Shown here piece after piece: positions 5,350-6,143 of a stretch of DNA of 6,143 nucleotides (within the stretch, counting starts at the first letter, position 1; each line of letters opens with the position of its first letter). The stretch is taken from positions 1-6,143 of the forward strand of contig JBBSHJ010000146.1 in assembly GCA_038253135.1 (NCBI GenBank), in the 5' to 3' direction. The translations under genes were made by a program, and so were the position numbers. The DNA comes from JBBSHJ01 sp038253135. Lineage in GTDB: Bacteria > Actinomycetota > Actinomycetes > Mycobacteriales > QHCD01. The notes under the pieces were generated by a model. It ran no database searches and had not been told where the DNA came from. It saw only the letters and a list, made by a program, of their open reading frames with translations.

Positions 5350-6043
5350 CGTCGTACGCCGAGCCGATATCACCGCAGCCGACCTCGTCTTCGATGTGGG
5401 TGCGGGCACCGGCGCCCTGACCGAGCCGTTACGCCGCACCGGCGCCCGCGTCGTCGCGATCGAACGCGATCCGGCCGCGGTACGCCGCCTGCAGCGCCGT
5501 TTCGGTGCCGAGGTCCGCATTGTCGGTGGAGACCTGCTCGAGGTCCCGTTGCCTGGGCGCCCGTTCCGGGTCGTGGCCAACTCCCCCTTTGCGACGACCA
5601 CGGCGTTGCTGCGCCGGCTACTGTCCTCGGCCAACCTGTCCGCAGCCGATCTCGTCCTCGCCCGAGGGGTCGTGACCGCGCTGGCCGGCCGGCGGCCGTC
5701 GGAGGCGGCGCTGCGCTGGGCGGTGCGGTACGAGCTCACCTTCGGTCGCCGGCTGGATCGGTCGTGTTTCCGGCCGGCCCCGTCCGTCGATGCGGCCGTG
5801 CTCGTCGTACGACGCCGCGCCACCGATCTCGTGCGCGGACCGGCAAGGGCGGCGTACGACGAGCTCGTCGGCCGCGGCCACGCCCGTAGCGGCATCGCGT
5901 GGCCGGATGCCGCCCGGGGGATGTTGACGCACCGGCAGATCGTCCGGGCCGCCGGCGACCTCGGCCTGGATCGACGGGCACCGGCCGCCTCCCTCACCGC
6001 GTCCGACTGGGGAGCGCTCGCGGACCTTAGCCGCCCGCGATAG
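5249..6043 (+). CDS. erm: Erm-family 23S rRNA adenine N6-methyltransferase, 264 aa
   Basis: SAM-dependent methyltransferase of the Erm/KsgA superfamily. Family members methylate 23S rRNA A2058 and confer macrolide-lincosamide-streptogramin B resistance. Motifs: GTHYLL (23-28) replaces the usual GQNFL/QHFL; D49-VGAGTG-55 is SAM-binding motif I; IERD (71-74) is motif II with acidic Glu72; GGDLL (93-97) is motif III; N111-SPF-114 is the catalytic motif IV, usually NIPF/NIPY in Erm and NLPY in KsgA; FRPAPSVD (174-181) is the late family motif. An approximately 70-residue helical C-terminal domain follows, so length is normal. Wording such as RPFRVVAN and AADLVL resembles mycobacterial Erm(37) more than KsgA. 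Start: TGA 5240-5242 closes the frame, leaving GTG 5249 as the only start before the domain, and it has no Shine-Dalgarno. The Arg-rich N-terminal tail is ordinary for Erm but includes a repeat-encoded ARRSA duplication. Expression may depend on the overlapping leader frame at 5227. Sure of the family; unsure of the exact N-terminus and resistance spectrum. Confidence 0.87.
   Translation: MSGRYASPARRSAARRSAAQPGGTHYLLPAVAADVVRRADITAADLVFDVGAGTGALTEPLRRTGARVVAIERDPAAVRRLQRRFGAEVRIVGGDLLEVPLPGRPFRVVANSPFATTTALLRRLLSSANLSAADLVLARGVVTALAGRRPSEAALRWAVRYELTFGRRLDRSCFRPAPSVDAAVLVVRRRATDLVRGPARAAYDELVGRGHARSGIAWPDAARGMLTHRQIVRAAGDLGLDRRAPAASLTASDWGALADLSRPR
5271..5306 (+). repeat. 15-bp tandem repeat, 2.4 copies, in the leader/erm overlap
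   Basis: The unit CGGCGCGGAGGTCCG occurs at 5271-5285 and 5286-5300, with CGGCGC at 5301-5306. Copies are identical and the period is a multiple of three. It therefore reads as ARRSA repeats in the erm frame and GAEVR repeats in the leader frame, and copy-number change would not shift either. Each full unit holds GCGGA-GG-TCCGC (5276-5287 and 5291-5302), self-complementary, and an exact GGAGGT (5277-5282 and 5292-5297). No usable start codon follows either GGAGGT at a normal distance in the erm frame. Confidence 0.85.
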
Positions 6044-6047
6044 CGAC

Positions 6048-6093
6048 AACCGGCCGGTGCAACCCCGCGAAGAGGGGGGCGCCGGGCCGGGTT
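6048..6093 (+). terminator. Large hairpin after erm, probable terminator
   Basis: Starting 5 nt after the erm TAG, 6048-6060 pairs with 6079-6093 over 13 base pairs (one G-U) with single-base bulges at G6086 and G6089. Inside, CCCC (6063-6066) pairs with GGGG (6074-6077) around the loop GCGAAGA. There is no U-tract, but the stem is strong and lies exactly between the erm stop and the next promoter-like box, as an actinobacterial terminator would. Confidence 0.5.
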
Positions 6094-6096
6094 CGC

Positions 6097-6102
6097 TAAG
6101 GT
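6097..6102 (+). promoter_or_regulatory. Candidate -10 box (TAAGGT) of a leaderless promoter
   Basis: TAAGGT fits TANNNT and is followed by 8 nt and then GTG 6111, the same geometry as 18-34. No TTGAC-like -35 is seen; the spacer region is the G-rich stem of the preceding hairpin. Confidence 0.4.
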
Positions 6103-6110
6103 CGGCGGCT

Positions 6111-6143
6111 GTGACGGATGCCAGGACCGCGACCCGCCCGGCC
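6111..6143 (+). CDS. Start of an unidentified gene, cut by the window end
   Basis: GTG 6111 opens a frame reading MTDARTATRPA to the last base without a stop. The support is the -10-like box 8 nt before the GTG, suggesting a leaderless transcript, and the position just beyond the erm hairpin. There is no Shine-Dalgarno. Eleven residues are too few to recognise a family. ATG 6118, in another frame, is an alternative start. Confidence 0.4.
   Translation, partial: MTDARTATRPA

Noticed and set aside
5249..6043. Assignment as KsgA (16S rRNA dimethyltransferase)
   Set aside because: KsgA has NLPY in motif IV and a conserved GQNFL/GQHFL start motif. NSPF, the Arg-rich N-terminal tail and the Erm(37)-like wording fit Erm better.
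5323..6049. Minus-strand open frames across the erm gene
   Set aside because: They are Arg/Ser/Pro-rich shadow translations of a gene with clear methyltransferase motifs on the plus strand.
1..6143. CRISPR array, insertion sequence or novel multi-gene defence system
   Set aside because: There are no regularly spaced repeats, no transposase or nuclease motifs and no terminal inverted repeats. Apart from the erm leader region, the genes are recognisable chromosomal families.

Overview
The window is a high-GC segment (GC dominates third codon positions in every gene). Together with GTG starts, TANNNT-type -10 boxes set directly against GTG codons, an Rv2402-like GH15 enzyme and an Erm(37)-like methyltransferase, this points to an actinobacterium. 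I cannot fix the genus. There is no transposase, integrase, tRNA, rRNA or CRISPR array.

Layout. (1) 32-2296 (+): a cytoplasmic glycoside hydrolase family 2 enzyme, probably complete, with a plausible leaderless GTG start. (2) 2297-2406: a short convergent gap rich in GC hairpins. (3) 2407-4338 (-): a 643-residue family 15 glycosidase of the mycobacterial trehalase type, convergent with the GH2 gene. (4) 4339-4518: a 180-bp divergent intergenic region with a three-armed inverted repeat. (5) 4519-5094 (+): a small secreted lipoprotein with the Lipoprotein_15 (PF03640) repeat. (6) 5095-5226: an intergenic stretch with several overlapping, partly mutually exclusive inverted repeats. (7) 5227-6043 (+): an Erm-family 23S rRNA adenine methyltransferase whose only in-frame start, GTG 5249, has no ribosome binding site. 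A 40-codon open frame in another register, with a strong Shine-Dalgarno, starts 22 nt upstream and overlaps its first 100 bases. (8) 6048-6093: a large hairpin just after erm. (9) From 6097: a second TANNNT plus 8 nt plus GTG arrangement, starting a gene cut by the window edge.

The two glycosidases fit intracellular carbohydrate and trehalose turnover, but their convergent arrangement gives no evidence of co-regulation. The lipoprotein is unrelated to them and faces away from the GH15 gene. The most interesting part is the erm 5' region. A candidate leader peptide begins MVTYVMFRVR and contains the Arg-X-Arg motif associated with macrolide-dependent ribosome arrest. Unlike classical erm attenuators, it overlaps the methyltransferase start in the 0/+1 register. 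The overlap contains a 15-bp tandem repeat that carries two exact GGAGGT sequences. This could be a compact attenuator, a programmed +1 frameshift, or a real or artefactual frameshift in the gene. The sequence alone does not decide.
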